Assembly: GCA_037127315.1 (NCBI GenBank)
Contig: JBBBDQ010000332.1
Location: 1,650,001 to 1,714,000 of the forward strand
Reading direction: 5' to 3'
DNA from: Ascarosepion bandense
Lineage: Eukaryota > Mollusca > Cephalopoda > Sepiida > Sepiidae
Length of the DNA stretch: 64,000 nucleotides
Shown here piece by piece: positions 1-9,810 of the stretch. Under the pieces are notes generated by a model, which was not told where the DNA came from, did no database searches, and worked only from the letters and a program-made list of their open reading frames with translations. Numbering within the stretch: position 1 is the first letter of the stretch; each line of letters begins with the position of its first letter. The position numbers and the translations under genes were made by a program.

Positions 1-2
1 AT

Positions 3-60
<58 letters not shown>
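1..60. repeat. (GATA)n microsatellite
   Basis: About 14 GATA units run from the window edge, so the true left end lies outside. No gene signal is seen in it. Confidence 0.95.
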
Positions 61-489
61 GAGATTTGTCAATGAAAGTATGTACGCAGTTTGAAGTGAG
101 TTAAACACACTGAAGTAAGTGTTTTTTGCACCTGTGTCGTATGTAATCAACATACACATCAAACCATCTTAACACACACACGCACACAGACACACACACA
201 CACTTTGGTTAGTTACATTTTCTTTTGTTTTAACGCGCACCTGCGACTGGTGGGCCCGACAAAGCACGCCTAGCACAAGTGATAAATAACCACTCAGAAA
301 CGATCCATTTTCAATCAAAACATAATATTTTTTATAAACAAGTGCTTGTCTGTATGAGGTCACCGTGTGTAACGTTATTTAATGGATGTGTGTGATGTGC
401 TTCTGTGTATGCGACAGACAGACTGCGTGTGCCGGTGTTTGTTTGTATGTTTGTACGTATGTATATAAGCATGTATTTGTTTTTTTTTG
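61..489. other. non-coding stretch with imperfect (CA)n
   Basis: Holds an imperfect CA/CACG tract at about 173-205 and otherwise mixed sequence. The open frames here are short and cross the CA tract and the neighbouring TA tract. I see no gene. Confidence 0.6.
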
Positions 490-494
490 TTTTT

Positions 495-543
<49 letters not shown>
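490..543. repeat. (TA)n microsatellite
   Basis: Pure TA run directly after a T-rich segment. It creates the IYIYIY-type false reading frames on the minus strand. Confidence 0.95.
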
Positions 544-546
<3 letters not shown>

Positions 547-594
547 AATTGTGTGAGGCTATAGCTTTGTTTTGGTGAGTTACCACTCTGATGG

Positions 595-834
595 ATGTCT
601 GAGCTCAAATTATGGGTCCTGGACTGTAAGAGTAAAGTTGTACTGTTTTGCCAAAGCAGCAGCAGCAGCAGCAGCCACGGAGGCAGTCGACAGAAGCGTT
701 CCAGTAGTAGTAGTAGCAGTAGTAGCAATAGTTACAAATTAGTCTCTGGCGCAGGTGTAATAGCAGCACTTGTAGTATTAGAATTCGTAATAAAAAGCGC
801 GCAAATCTATGCGCCGTGTCCATTCACGACGTAA
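595..834. repeat. (AGC)n and (AGT)n triplet repeats in a spurious ORF
   Basis: AGC repeats lie at about 656-676 and AGT/AGC repeats at about 701-726. The 79-codon plus-strand frame that spans them is mostly serine runs. I see no domain, splice signal or upstream context that would make it a gene. The triplet runs themselves are clear. Confidence 0.6.
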
Positions 835-996
835 TCGAACATTGCATTCGAAAACTTCTAATTCTTTGTACCTTTTAATAACGGTTGTTTCCATACTATC
901 TCTATCAGTCTCCTTTCGGCCATCCATTTACATTTAAGCTCGTTTTGTTTTTTTGTTCTATAGAAAGAGATGCTGAGGAAATCGTTGAACGAACAT

Positions 997-1458
997 CGCC
1001 CGGTTCACACTCCATCCACGTCTATTGAACAGGTTAAAAGCTCATCCCTTGTTCCCTGTTTAGGATGTGGTTTCCGGCTTTCTCTTTTCCAATCTTCTCA
1101 CTTTTTTTTTTCAATTGGAGTAGATAGATTTATCTATCGCCCGGTTCACACTCCACCCACGTCTATTGAACAGGTTAAGAGGCTCAAACCTTGTTCCTGT
1201 TTAGGATGTGGTTTCCGGCTTTCTCTTTTCCAATCTTCTCACTTTGTTTTTTTTATTTTTTTCAATTGGAGTAGATAGATCTATCTATCGTCCGGTTCAC
1301 ACTCCACCCACGTCTATTGAACAGGTTAAGAGGCTCAAACCTTGTTCCCTGTTTGGGATGTGGTTTCCGGCTTTCTCTTTTCCAATCTTTTCACTATTAT
1401 GTAGCCTCCTGCACATTAGTGGCGTTACCGCCTTGCTCGGGGTGGTACGATTAAAAAA
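997..1458 (+). mobile_element. family C element, three tandem units plus LINE-like 3' tail
   Basis: Units start at about 997, 1138 and 1289, each opening with the CGCCCGGTTCACACTCC motif and closing with a run of T, then CAATTGGAGTAGATAGAT. The last unit runs into a tail (GTAGCCTCCTGCACATTAGTGGCG... then GCTCGGGGTGGTACGATTAAAA) that matches the 3' end of family L LINEs in this window. No protein is encoded. It is probably a non-autonomous element moved by L machinery (inference). Confidence 0.75.
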
Positions 1459-1545
1459 CAAAACAAAAAAACATTTGAGTAACGACGAAGTTTTTGGAGA
1501 AAATGGAAACAAAAATAAAATTAATACTTTACATTAGGAAGAGAC

Positions 1546-1966
1546 ATTTTTTTTTAATCATTTCACCCCAAGCAAGGCATTCCACTGCTACTATTGCACA
1601 AGGGGTTATATAGGGGAAGGCAAAGAAAGAGAAAGAGTAGTTAGATATAGAAAATAGGGATACCGAGGCTGATGGTTGGGTAGATGGGAAGAGTGTTTGA
1701 GAGAATGGATGCGAGTTAGCGTGTTAGTAGGTGTCTATTGACCTTACATTTAAACTCCTGGAGACTGCAGCCGTCGGGGAAGCAATCATGTGGAAGGGAA
1801 TTCTACAGTCGGGAAGTGCGAGAAAAGAAGCTCTTAAAATTGCGGTTACATTATATCGGTTTCACTGTAAAAGGGTGGGACCTAGTTGCTAATCTAGTAT
1901 CTCGTGCAAATTCGTACCTAGGGGGCACCAGTGATCTAAGGTCATCGGGTGAGGGCAAATAATAAG
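1546..1966 (-). mobile_element. LINE family L, 5'-truncated 3' end
   Basis: The minus strand reads from an RT-downstream coding remnant into the L tail. The 3' end is marked on the plus strand by TTTTTAATCATTTCACCCCAAGCAAGG at 1553 onward. The coding part at about 1738-1960 gives residues such as PRYEFARDTRLATRSHPFTVKPI, the same C-terminal domain as the copy at 49407-49745. Frames are broken, so it is a dead fragment. Confidence 0.85.
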
Positions 1967-2365
1967 GACGGAGGGCTTGGAAAATCTGATACTCACGGGG
2001 TAGACTAAAGGTATGAATGACAGAGAAAACCAACGCATAACATACTTAATGAGCTTGAGTGAATGGATGGTGGAACAAGGTTTAGGAAAAATAACAGAAA
2101 CACAATGTTTATTAGGATCAACAAAGGAAGGAAGTGGTTGAGAGACATGATCGCCTACACGCCATATTAAGAACAATCATTTGACTCGAATTAATGCCAT
2201 TAAGACTAAGAGTGAAAAAGAAACAAACTTTAGAAAGAAACGAAAACTCAGTCCTAAACCGGAAACAAGGGATAAACATCGACTTGGTGAGGAGTGTTAA
2301 CCGTGAAGGAGTCCAAACCGGACGATAGGCGAATCTATCACTGATTAGCTTATTTCTCACGTTCA
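1967..2365. other. unassigned non-coding stretch
   Basis: No recognisable element. A few short strings (for example GGAAACAAGGGATAAAC near 2262) recall family C but do not make a convincing copy. Confidence 0.4.
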
Positions 2366-3103
2366 CGCGGGATGTGGCTTCCCTCTGTTTCTTCTACAAA
2401 TATTTTCATCGCTTCTGCTCCGATGAACTTAGGACACTGGTGCCTCCTCCACAAGAATTTACTCGAGCAACCAGACTGGCAACAAGGTCCCACCTTTTTA
2501 CTGTTAAATCAGCCAAATGCAGCCGACAATTCTACTGCATCAACTTCTTTTCTCGCACTTCCCGCCTGTGGAACTCCCTATCATATACTTGCTTTCCTGA
2601 CGGCTACAACTTTAAATGCAATGTCAATTCCCATCTCTTATCTACCTGACTCCAGTCTTTTCTACGTCACCGCGTGTATCTAGTTCTTTTCCTTCCCTCT
2701 AGCTTCGCAACTGTCTTTACACCTGTATTCCCATCCTTCTCTTGCCCTTTCTCTGACACCCACTTTTCTCGCACTTCCCGCCTGTGGAACTCCCTATCAT
2801 ATACTTGCTTTCCTGACGGCTACAACTTTAAATGCAATGTCAATTCCCATCTCTTATCTACCTGACTCCAGTCTTTTCTACGTCACCCCGTGTATCTTGT
2901 TCTTTTCCTTCCCTCTACCTTCGCAACTGTCTTTACACCTGTATTCCCATCCTTCTCTTGCCCTTTCTCTGACACCCCCTGTAAATGGTCCGTCTTTCTC
3001 TTCACTCTCCTCTTGTCTAAACTTTTACTCTCTTATGTAGTACTCTGCGCATCATTGGCAGTACTGCTTTGCTTGGGGTTAAACGATTAAAAAAACAAAA
3101 CAA
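2366..3103 (+). mobile_element. LINE family L 3' end with internal duplication
   Basis: Begins in the C-terminal region of the L polymerase ORF. The frame at 2374-2649 reads MASLCFFYKYFHRFCSDELR, then RLWNSLSYTCFPDGYN, ending at a stop. It continues through the 3' UTR to GCGCATCATTGGCAGTACTGC, GCTTGGGGTTAAACGATTAAAA and an A-rich tail. The copy carries a near-perfect tandem duplication (listed separately). It has the C-terminal segment only, so it cannot be functional. Confidence 0.88.
2546..2977 (+). repeat. tandem duplication, 216-bp period, inside LINE
   Basis: The string TCTCGCACTTCCCGCCTGTGG occurs at 2551 and again at 2767, and the sequence after it repeats almost base for base for a full period. 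Only a few differences are visible (for example CGTCACCGCG versus CGTCACCCCG), so the duplication is recent relative to the element. Confidence 0.9.
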
Positions 3104-3229
3104 AACAAAAAAAAAAAACAAACGTTGAAACACCGGTTTCCGTACGAAATTAAGCAATGTCGAGCCTGGTTAGTGACTAGCTAGCTGACCGATTGGGAAT
3201 ACTGTAATTACTGTGCTGTAATATTAGAT

Positions 3230-3607
3230 GTGCGGCTGGTGTAATGGATAATGGCTTGAAATTGTTGATCGGAGAGACCTCTGTCTTTCTTGTCCCGTGA
3301 GTATTACATTTTGCAAGTATCCTTTTTAGCTGCTTGTTCATACAAGCGGAGTTCGGATTCCAGTTGAATTCCTTGCATTCACTTACGCTCAAATACTCTT
3401 GCGAAAGGTATTAATCTGTCTCTTCCCTCCAGTTATGGGTCAAATAACAGGACAAATTGCGTTTTATAGCCTTGGCTGGCGACAAGTCTACCGCAGACAG
3501 CAATGGCAACCTACTGCGGGATAATCTTCTGCCCAGTGAGTCATATCTCTTTCGAGACCTGATCGCCCAAAGTGTGTATCACGTATGGCACTTAACTGAC
3601 TGACTGA
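3230..3607 (+). mobile_element. SINE family B copy with insertion in its tRNA-like head
   Basis: The body matches other B copies from GAGTTCGGATTCCAGTTGAA through GGGTCAAATAACAGGAC, TGCGGGATAATCTTCTGCCC and GTATGGCACTTAACTGACTG. The head starts near 3230, but about 70-80 bp of foreign sequence separates the box A region from the box B-like GAGTTCGGATTCC at about 3348. Interrupting an internal RNA polymerase III promoter this way would be expected to inactivate it (inference). Confidence 0.85.
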
Positions 3608-3714
3608 ATGCAAAATTGAAATAACTCGCATGTTACGCGTCACGTTCTTCGAACAGGCGTCTTCGGATTAGTAATAGTTTTATCGACGCAGTCATATGTA
3701 TAGCAGAAAAAAAT

Positions 3715-3805
3715 ACTCGTCAGAGCAGTTGCTATGAAAATATTTGTTGAAAAAACAGGTCGAAGTCACATCAAGTCAGTGAGAAAGCGACTGCAGTCGA
3801 AATGC
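3715..3805 (-). mobile_element. LINE family L fragment
   Basis: Short piece reading AAGTCACATCAAGTCAGTGAGAAAG on the plus strand, comparable to the minus-strand L segment around 11590. Very truncated; boundaries are approximate. Confidence 0.55.
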
Positions 3806-3849
3806 GAAAGCAGAACCAATTACATTGCTGATATTTGATGGATGTAAGT

Positions 3850-4061
3850 CAAATTTTGATTTCCTAATATAGATATCAAATTAGTTTTTTTCGTTATAAA
3901 CTGAATTTTGAAGGCTAAATAAGTCCTCTGAGTAAATGGTATGATGGCTGAGACTAAGAATTACAATTATACCTACTTAGAACCAAACCCGAAACAAAAA
4001 CTAAAATAAAAGGGCTGAAAAAATACAGACAGATAAACAGACACATACACAAACATCTTGC

Positions 4062-4068
<7 letters not shown>
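3850..4068 (-). mobile_element. family I repeat (RTE-tail-like), minus orientation
   Basis: Matches 51360-51585, including TAAGTCAAATTTTGATTTCCT, CCTCTGAGTAAATGGTATGATGGCTGAGACTAAGA and GGGCTGAAAAAATACAGACAG. It stops at a (TA)n tract. The family recurs in the opposite orientation at 34345-35066. Non-coding. Confidence 0.75.

Positions 4069-4113
<45 letters not shown>
4069..4113. repeat. (TA)n microsatellite
   Basis: Pure TA tract at the junction of family I and the F block. Confidence 0.95.
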
Positions 4114-4117
<4 letters not shown>

Positions 4118-4499
4118 GTATATCGAGGCAGCAAGTAATTTTCTAAATATATTCTATTAAATATAAGAGACAATGAATGTCTATTATGTTTAATCATGAG
4201 CCGTTCTAAACGTCGTATTTTTGCTTTAATTTCAGTTGAAAATAAAGACAAAAATTCTCCAATGTAGTATGAGCAATGGGTACTTCCGGGTCGTCACCGG
4301 AAGTCTACGACTGACTTGTCGATCGGCTGCTCGGCACACTCCCGTCGTAGATGCCACCATTATTTTACATAGTAATGGAATAGTCCATTGTAGCCAAATA
4401 GGCGCGGGCATCCCAACAAAAATGTACATGTGTTTTCTTTTAACTAATCATAGCGAAGATTCATTTTGGGATTTGGCCCCAAAGAATATATACTGACCA

Positions 4500-4553
<54 letters not shown>

Positions 4554-4649
4554 AATTCAGATAGTTTCGTCCCCCGTGGGGATCTTCATATCGAAATGGC
4601 CATTCAACATCTTTGAATTAATCCTTCTTTAATATATATATATATATAT

Positions 4650-5014
4650 ACTGGGCGTATCAAAAAAGATGCTGCAAAAATTGGGTGTGCCTGTTCCTCA
4701 CAAAAATAGGAAAAAAAGTTCATTTAAACATATGTGCGCAAATTCCTCGTTTTTAATTATTAATTCTGAAGAAAGTTTACGGCTATGTTGCCGTGTAGAC
4801 TAGACTACATTTGTCATTCGCGTACATTTGTTGCTAGTCTGTCTCCAACGTTTAACGTGTGTAGTAAAGCGTTAACTGAATACTGTTCTGTTTGAAAATG
4901 GCAAGATATAAATAATCTGCATCAGATTGCGCTTCCAGACTGAAAGTAGCCAAATCATCCGACCTACGTTGGCGCGGCTGAGACAGTTACTGTGCCTTCT
5001 TAAGCAAAAAACAG
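4650..5014 (+). mobile_element. possible mariner-like terminal segment
   Basis: Starts at a TA with CTGGGCGTATCAAAAAAGATGC, which resembles the opening of mariner-type inverted repeats, followed by about 230 bp and an ATG (4898) whose frame stops after a few codons. No matching far terminus was found before the M-type repeat at 5015. The classification is an inference; a second copy lies inverted near 23740-24110. Confidence 0.35.
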
Positions 5015-5104
5015 TAAACGGTAAAATCAGTTATTGCAAATTTCCTAAAGATACCACTCATTGTAGAAACATAGGTCGCGTAATAACTCGTTTGCAAATG
5101 GAAT
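5015..5104 (+). repeat. solo M-type terminal repeat
   Basis: AACGGTAAAATCAGTTATTGC through GTAGAAACATAGGTCGCG to CGTTTGCAAATGGAATAT matches the right terminal repeat of the foldback element at 45272-45682 and the inverted copy at 23652-23740. Confidence 0.75.
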
Positions 5105-5127
5105 ATATATATATATATATATATTAA

Positions 5128-5436
5128 ATATAAGAGACAATGAATGTCTATTATGTTTAATCATTAGCCGGTCTAAACGTCGTATTTTTGCTTTAATTTC
5201 AGTTGAAAATAAAGACAAAAATTCTCCAACATTTGGATAATTATTTATTGGTTTTCTTCTAAGCTTTCGGCTCACATGAGCCATCTTCAGAGAGGTAGTT
5301 TAAACTGAAATATTATAAAATCCACCATCACCGACGATTTTATTTTGTGTTGACATAAAACTCCGCTTGGCAACGGCAATAGTTACCAAAAATAATAAAC
5401 GCAGTTCTTAAGTTTGCGATGCGGTTTTATGGTTAG

Positions 5437-5440
<4 letters not shown>
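5128..5440 (-). mobile_element. family F unit with hammerhead-like core
   Basis: Contains GACAATGAATGTCTATTATG, then AAGCTTTCGGCTCACATGAG, then CCACCATCACCGACGATTTT and GCTTGGCAACGGCAATAGTT. The same unit lies at 11240-11505 in the opposite orientation and, folded on itself, at 23153-23613. Non-coding; probably derived from the terminal region of a PLE (inference from the hammerhead-like core). Confidence 0.7.
5258..5296 (-). ncRNA. hammerhead-ribozyme-like motif (F type)
   Basis: The minus strand reads CTGAAGA, a six-base-pair helix GGCTCA/TGAGCC, then GAAAGCTT. Position 7 of the hammerhead core (fourth A of CTGAAGA) is known to vary, so the core is intact. The stem III would be only two pairs (A-U, G-C), like the minimal hammerheads known from PLEs. 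Activity is not shown. Confidence 0.55.

Positions 5441-5482
<42 letters not shown>
5441..5482. repeat. (TA)n microsatellite
   Basis: Pure TA tract joining the F unit to family H. Confidence 0.95.
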
Positions 5483-5486
<4 letters not shown>

Positions 5487-5750
5487 CGATTTTTGTCTAT
5501 GAGTGTATGAAATTTGATTAAAATCGGATCACTCCTTCTATAACCCGATTTTTTCGATTATCGATTTTCGATATTTATCAGGGGTACCTCGACACAAAAC
5601 CTAGCTAAAAACACTCGCAGACGCTTATAGTACAACTGTGTAAATTTTCAAGAAAATCGGTTCAGCCGTTTCGGAGTCTATAGGTAACGGACACGCACAC
5701 AGACACACACAGACTAAGTTTCATTTATAAATAAGTTTAGATAGATAGAT
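5483..5750 (+). mobile_element. family H repeat (RTE-like 3' tail)
   Basis: Has the string AAATCGGTTCAGCCGTTTCG, a CA-rich stretch, and the end CATTTATAAATAAGTTTAGAT followed by a few GATA units. Near-identical copies sit at 36360-36640 and 51597-51920. Such tails are common at the 3' ends of RTE-type LINEs and their SINEs, so that origin is likely but not proven. Confidence 0.7.
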
Positions 5751-5957
5751 AAAGGTTGGCCCAAGACTTAAAGACAGAGAGCAAGATGTACATATCATGA
5801 GGATATGCAAAATAACTAACGATTGACCCTAAACTTGAAACGGGGATTTAAGAAGTGCCTATTATGAGAATATGTAAGATAGATAATAGTTTGACCCTAA
5901 ACTTCAAAATGAGAAGTAATAAGTGTGTTTTATGAGGATGTGTAGGTTAGATAACAG

Positions 5958-6480
5958 TTTTTTTTTTAATCGTATCACCCCCAAGCAAGGCAGTAACGCC
6001 ACAGATATGCAGTGGGGGGTCTACATAAGAGTAAAAATATTAGATAGGAGGAGAGTAAACCGAAAGCCGAAGCAGTTCAGGATGAGAATACAGGTGTGTT
6101 GACAGTTGCAGAGGTGGAGAGAAATGAAAATATATACAGTGTGGTGTAGAAAAAACTAGAGTCATGTAGTTTAGAGATGAATATTGACATTGCATTTAAA
6201 TTCCTAGATGTAGCCGTCAGGAAAGCCAAAATATGGAAGCGAGTTCCACAGACGGGAAATGCGAGAAAAGAAGCTGCAGGAGCAGAATTGTCGTCTGCAT
6301 TTGCTTGATCTAACTGTGAATGGGTGAGACCCAGTTGCCAGTCTGGTTGCACGAGTAAACTCCTGCTGCAGGGGCACCAGAGACTTAAGTTCGTTGGAGC
6401 AGAAGCCATGAAAGTATTTAGAGAACAGACAGAGGGAAGCCACATCCCGTCGGTGGGGAAGTGGGTGGAGTCGAGAAGAT
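5958..6480 (-). mobile_element. LINE family L 3' end
   Basis: The tail starts on the plus strand with TTTAATCGTATCACCCCCAAG. The minus-strand coding remnant at 6204-6443 reads MASLCLFSKYFHGFCSNELK, SRLWNSLPYFGFPDGY and then stops. The RT core is absent, so this is a 5'-truncated dead copy. Confidence 0.88.
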
Positions 6481-6739
6481 TTTAATTGTGGAAGAACATC
6501 TCTTCAGGTGTTTTTCAGAAAATAACAATTTTGGAGAAGAATCAGTCTGAATGGAACTTGTTTCTCATAAAAGAAACACGAACGGAATGTGGAGGATTTA
6601 CCATTGCTTGCGGAACTAAGGAAATGTGAGTAGTTCAAAAATCTGGCTTAGACAATGTTGCAGCTGTGAAGTAAGTGTCGAAGAATATGGAATAATTCAT
6701 CAAAAAAATCCAAACGCACGGTGAACGTGAAGGCCATGG

Positions 6740-7770
6740 TCTTGACGCAGTAATTAACCCTAATATCAAGCAAGTTGACTTCCTAGACATAACATTAGAC
6801 TAAGTATCGAACACTTTCCAACCTTACATGAAAAATAATTCTAACCCAATCTATATAAACCCCAATTCTAATCATCCACCATCCATTATCAATCATATCC
6901 CATCATAAATGGAATCCCGCATTAATACGCACTCCTCAAATAAAGAAATATTCGATAAACACAAAATAATTTACAATGAAATTCTTAAAGACAGTGGATA
7001 TCAATCATCCAATATTAACTTTATGGAAAAATTCAAGAGCTCAAAAAGCAAAAATAGAAACAGGAAAAACATATGGTATAACCCTTCTTTTAATCAGTTA
7101 GTTAACTTTAAACTGGGACATAAATTTCTTAAACTAATAGATAAGCATTTTCCCAAGAATAACCCCTAAAGTAAAATATTCAATAGGAATACAATAAAAC
7201 TAAGTTATAGCTGCTCCAACAATCTAGAAAATAATAATTAAAGTACATAACAGTAAAATATTAAAAGACACAACAAAAATAACTCCAACACTAATACTAG
7301 TCTGACCCATAATAACAAACTTTTTGTAACTGTAGAAATCTAAACCAATGTCCCATTCCTAATAAATGTTTAACAAAATCCCTAATATATATGTGTTCGA
7401 TTTCATCCTTGGAAAACCTCGAAGATGAAAAATATATATCGGAAACAACATGAACGTATTTAAACGGCGCTTATACAACTACCTCTCATCCTTCAATAAC
7501 AAAGAAAAACAAAACATGACGTCTCTTTACAGACGCTTTTAGAAGTTAAAAAACGAAAATAAAACACTTAAACGTAAATAGAAAATCCCCAAACAAGCAA
7601 GAACAACTAAATCAATAAAGAAACCATGTTTCCTTTGTCTTCAAGAAAAAATTGAAATCATTAAATATATGAATAGCGAAAAACTTTAAAACCAGTAGCA
7701 TGAAACCACAGTAAACTGCAAACACATTAAAGAACTAACCTTACAATCTTGCTAAAAAATACTGCAAAAG
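6740..7770 (+). pseudogene. decayed Penelope-like element P1 (RT end to C-terminus)
   Basis: Conceptual reading runs in PLE order: KQVDFLDITLD, then NPIYINPNSNHPPSIINH, ESRINTHSSNKEIFDKHK, the stretch KSKNRNRKNIWYNPSFNQLV near 7045-7110, IFNRNTIKLSYSCSNNL near 7175-7220, NLNQCPIPNKCLTKSLIY near 7340-7390, and finally KPCFLCLQEKIEIIKY near 7623-7670. This is the thumb-to-GIY-YIG linker and C-terminal zinc-like region typical of PLEs (family knowledge). The longest open piece is 6909-7169. Stops after THLD, before MESR and after KNNP, plus frameshifts in the endonuclease region, make it a pseudogene. A hammerhead-like motif lies downstream at 8448. Confidence 0.8.
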
Positions 7771-8394
7771 CTAAAACTAGGACCCCCGCCTGGAGACAAT
7801 AAACCTTTATAGTACTAACAAAACTCTTACATCAAATTTTATCTATTACACACCACAAACTATAATCTAATTCAAAGTTTTATAAAAACAAGTGAGTTCC
7901 TAAAATCAAAATTAAGGTTAAATATACAAAATTAGATTAATTATAAAAACTGTGCTTAAATACAAAAATATTCTATAGTTGTCCAAATAAACATTAAGGA
8001 TAGGTTCAATCCCATCCATTTCCACCCTTTGCACATCCTTACACTCCCCCTCTGATAAATCCAAAGAATAAAGGCTAGCCAGGCGGCCATAAATACATAT
8101 ACACCATTTTCTAATGTTAAATCAGTCTACAAAATTCTCGACACTTTCAATAATCAACTATATACCCTACCCACCCCACTTTCTTCAAAATTCTAACGGA
8201 CAATTTACAAAACTTATTCCCTTATCGCTAACCCCCACCAACATCCCACACACAACTTGCCAAATATAAGAAAAGAAGCCTTCCATTCCTTTCCACACCA
8301 CTTGATGAGACATTGTAAGTCCAATGTGGAAACGAAATGTACAATTTTTAGTCGATATCTATAAAAAAAGTTTGTACATGTTCTAACATATAAT

Positions 8395-8398
<4 letters not shown>
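7771..8398 (+). other. AT-rich 3' remainder of P1, no coding signal
   Basis: AT-rich and without open frames of note. Its position between the PLE C-terminus and the (TA)n/hammerhead at 8399-8494 suggests it is old PLE 3' sequence, but I cannot match it elsewhere in the window. Confidence 0.4.

Positions 8399-8447
<49 letters not shown>
8399..8447. repeat. (TA)n microsatellite
   Basis: Pure TA tract immediately before the hammerhead-like motif. Confidence 0.95.
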
Positions 8448-8453
<6 letters not shown>

Positions 8454-8494
8454 CTGATGATTGCCAGTGGGTACGTGGTCGAAACGTTGTGTCT
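8448..8494 (+). ncRNA. minimal type I hammerhead-like motif downstream of PLE P1
   Basis: Layout as read: AGACAC (8448-8453), CTGATGA (8454-8460), a helix-forming segment with GCCA and TGGT, GAAA (8481-8484), then CGTT, then GTGTCT (8489-8494). AGACAC and GTGTCT pair fully as stem I, and A-C/G-U would be a two-pair stem III, putting the predicted cleavage after position 8488. All core bases fit the hammerhead consensus. Cleavage is inferred, not shown. Confidence 0.6.
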
Positions 8495-9045
8495 CTTATA
8501 ACACCTATATCAACAAGATGAGAACAAAAGTTCGAAATAATTATAAGATTATTGAAAATTACTTATCTCAGAAATAAATACAAATTATGACAAGTGACAC
8601 AAACCCACTCACATAATCCAGTTCTTAAAATCCATCTGACACTGAATATAAAAGGCTCCAAAAACAAATTACTAAAGTCCTTTGGGACAGTGGCGTAGTA
8701 GATATAGTAGTTGCTTATACATGTGTTCGTATTAGTGTATTGCTAAAAATTACTAGTAATTTTTAGCAATACACTTTTGCGAGTATTTTTTGTTACCATA
8801 ACTCACACCCCTAAAGACGATTTCGGAAAGAGATTGAAAGTACTTGGGTACCTTAAAAAATGAATGATAATAACATCTGTCAACGTTACAGCTCATTTCT
8901 GACATCTTTCAATTTTAATACGCGAAAGATTATCCGTGAGTATGAATGGATTTATTAAAAATAAGCAGACATAATGTTTGCAATTTACTTAATCTGACAT
9001 GATTAAAAGAAAATTTGCTGCCTAAATACACAAATTTTAAATATA
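8495..9045. other. non-coding stretch with a 40-bp perfect palindrome
   Basis: Nothing coding. The only clear structure is the palindrome at 8735-8774. Confidence 0.5.
8735..8774. repeat. 40-bp perfect palindrome
   Basis: GTGTATTGCTAAAAATTACT is followed at once by its exact reverse complement, with no spacer. Confidence 0.95.
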
Positions 9046-9051
9046 CACTAC

Positions 9052-9090
9052 CGATCATCAGTTTGGGACCACCCAATTTCTTTTCACAAA
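9052..9090 (+). mobile_element. Tc1-like terminal inverted repeat fragment
   Basis: TACACTACCGATCATCAGTT followed by TGGGACCACCC resembles Tc1-group termini. A related end in the opposite orientation lies at 11506-11530. No transposase is present between them, and the interval is filled by other repeats, so these are probably separate relics. Confidence 0.4.
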
Positions 9091-9364
9091 GTTTATAAAA
9101 TTTCATTTTTAGCAGAATCAAATTCGCCGCGTTTGTATTTTTTGTTATTCTTATGCAGATGTCAAGTAAAAAAAAGCGTTCTTTTCAACTACACCCTGAA
9201 ACTAGTATAGTCTCGTTTAAAATACTGAACTGTATTTTACTGATCGTTGGGTTACGAAACATGCTTTACTCCCTCACTTCAAACAACTGCTTTAAGCTTA
9301 TTACATGACACCTCATGTAACCCGTTTCTGTATTACACCCTCTTTTTGTCTCTCTACATTCTGT

Positions 9365-9668
9365 ACGCTGTGGTGCAGTGGATATCGGATCGGAACGAAA
9401 GATCTGGGTGCCGAGTTCGAATTCCAGTTGAATTCCTTGCCTTCAATTACGCACAAATACCATTAGGAAAGGTATTAATCAATCTCTTCCCTCCAGTTAC
9501 GGGTTAAATAATAGGACAGATTGGGTTCTATAGTCTTGGCTGGCAACTAGTCTACCGCAGAAATCAAAGGCAACCTACTGTGGGATAATCTTCTGCCCAG
9601 TCAGTCATGTCTTTTTCGAGACAGGATCTTCCAAATCGTGTATCACGTATGGCACTTAACTGTCTGAC
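9365..9668 (+). mobile_element. SINE family B, full-length
   Basis: tRNA-like head with box A-like TGGTGCAGTGGATATCGG and box B-like GAGTTCGAATTCC, then the family body to GTATGGCACTTAACTGTCTG. About 300 bp and non-coding. The plus-strand frame across it is incidental. Confidence 0.9.
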
Positions 9669-9810
9669 AACCATCTTTCTTCATTTTTGTTTTACCTCGA
9701 TACTCATCTTCCATTCTGTTTCCCTCTAAGATGCTCAACACAGCCTGGGATTCCTTTTTCTGGAATAAAATATAAAGTAAAAGAAAAAACGAAAAAAAAA
9801 ACAAAACAGA

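Larger units (their letters stand above)
4114..5108 (+). repeat. F/M composite block, partner of an inverted copy at 23.6-24.5 kb
   Basis: Several AT-punctuated modules occur in order: the F module (GAGACAATGAATGTCTATTATG), a module with TGGGTACTTCCGGGTCGTCACC, a module ending AAGAATATATACTGACC, a module with AAATGGCCATTCAACATC, and a module starting TACTGGGCGTATCAAAAAAG. From about 4262 onward the same modules appear in reverse complement at 23640-24505 with few differences. Internal TA tracts lie at 4504-4550, 4632-4650 and 5103-5124. No coding capacity is seen. Confidence 0.8.
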
